Shown here: in pieces, positions 55,050 through 55,499 of the stretch
Layout of the letters: each line of letters starts with the position of its first letter
How positions within the stretch are numbered: position 1 is the stretch's first letter
Assembly: GCF_001650635.1 (NCBI RefSeq)
Contig: NZ_LWQU01000112.1
Location: 1 to 55,499, forward strand
Direction of reading: 5' to 3'
Length of the DNA: 55,499 nt
Origin: Magnetospirillum moscoviense
GTDB taxonomy: Bacteria; Pseudomonadota; Alphaproteobacteria; Rhodospirillales; Magnetospirillaceae
Position numbers and translations under genes: made by a program
The notes under the pieces: generated by a model
What the model saw: the letters and a program-made list of their open reading frames with translations, nothing else
Told to the model about the DNA's origin: nothing
Databases searched by the model: none

Positions 55050-55430
55050 TCAGGAGTCATGCGGGGCAGCGAGTGATCCAATGATCTGGCATTCAGCGAC
55101 GACCTCGCCGCAGCAATTGGTCATCTTGCGTAATTCCTCTCGAAGCAGGACGAGATCGGCGATTTTCCGTTCCACCTCGCCGAGTTGGCGGGCAACCATC
55201 TGGTCCGCATCGGCACAAGGCAAATCTGGTCGCGCCGCCAATGCGAGCAGGGTGCGGATGGACTCGATGGAAAACCCAAGATCGCGGCCGCGCCGAATAA
55301 AGGTAAGCGATGTTCCGCCCCCACCCGTCCGCGCCTCGGCCAACCGCTCCACCCAGCCCCGCCGGCCGTCGCCGATGTCGGAGGCGCCCTGGGCTGTCAG
55401 TAGCGCCTTGATAGTGTTGATCGTAAGCAT
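55050..55430 (-). CDS. MerR-family regulator, C-terminal part; DNA-binding half not recognisable
   Basis: 126 residues from ATG 55430, although the frame stays open to the window edge. From residue 42, LTFIRRGRDLGFSIESIRTL and LALAARPDLPCADADQMVARQ are typical of MerR/CueR-type metal regulators: helix, dimerisation coil, Cys near residue 73. The C terminus has CCGEVVAECQIIGSL with metal-binding-like Cys. The N-terminal 41 residues lack the expected winged-helix (xIRYYExxGLL) pattern, which suggests replacement, frameshifts or decay of the DNA-binding half. Confidence 0.6.
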   Translation of the reverse strand: MLTINTIKALLTAQGASDIGDGRRGWVERLAEARTGGGGTSLTFIRRGRDLGFSIESIRTLLALAARPDLPCADADQMVARQLGEVERKIADLVLLREELRKMTNCCGEVVAECQIIGSLAAPHDS

Positions 55431-55499
55431 CCGGTGAGAACCGCAGGTGCAGGCAGCTTTGATCAGGCTGCCTGACTGTTGGCGACGCGCGGTAACGGA

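Noticed and set aside
55451-55473. Hairpin AGGCAGC/GCTGCCT near the right edge as an insertion-sequence end
   Set aside because: Only seven base pairs, no matching partner in the window and too close to the edge to judge.

Overview
The window reads as chromosome of a Magnetospirillum-like alphaproteobacterium (Rhodospirillales). Three things point there: the G+C-rich core with alphaproteobacterial gene orders (popZ-valS; rpsB-tsf-pyrH-frr-uppS-cdsA-dxr-rseP-bamA-skp-lpxD-fabZ-lpxA-lpxI-lpxB), alphaproteobacterial families such as PopZ, LpxI and DUF4170, and above all a magnetosome gene fragment at the right end. There I recognise a decayed mamE and an intact mamJ-like gene by their protein signatures. 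No database search was possible; all family calls are from motif recognition.

Layout. 1-2.0 kb: the 3' part of a giant Thr/Pro repeat (mucin-like) protein. 2.0-8.5 kb: a tightly packed, translationally coupled operon with a glycosyltransferase-methyltransferase fusion, a TPR-kinase fusion, a ParA-like ATPase with a C-terminal membrane helix, a MASE3 hybrid histidine kinase and a single-domain response regulator. This looks like an undescribed surface glycoprotein and signalling locus. 8.5-17.5 kb: rimO, a two-gene YeeE/YedE sulfur transporter, mobA, a multi-cluster ferredoxin, a HybE-type hydrogenase chaperone, fructose bisphosphatase, a ZntB-type transporter and nnrS preceded by a perfect FNR/NnrR-type box. 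This is an anaerobic and autotrophic metabolism neighbourhood.

17.5-35 kb: a lipoprotein, a Sel1-protease fusion, a FemAB-like acyltransferase, tRNA-Asn and tRNA-Cys, a Pcm-like methyltransferase followed by tolC, popZ, valS, a low-G+C ParD/ParE-like toxin-antitoxin pair, a phosphoesterase and lipid kinase pair, an acyl-CoA synthetase, two tandem GAF/HD-GYP proteins and mepA. 35-49.5 kb: the large translation, isoprenoid and envelope biogenesis run from rpsB to lpxB. It couples ribosome factors to undecaprenyl phosphate, CDP-diacylglycerol, outer membrane assembly and lipid A synthesis.

49.5-53 kb: gloA overlapping trmFO tail to tail, small proteins, a ferredoxin, and a GIY-YIG gene framed by inverted palindromic repeats. 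53-55.5 kb: a clear change of character. An IS630-type transposase tail is followed by lower-G+C DNA with the mamE remnant, a mamJ-like gene, an opposite-strand small membrane protein with a strong promoter, and a MerR-family gene whose DNA-binding part is not recognisable. I read this as the edge of a magnetosome island or islet with decaying duplicate genes.
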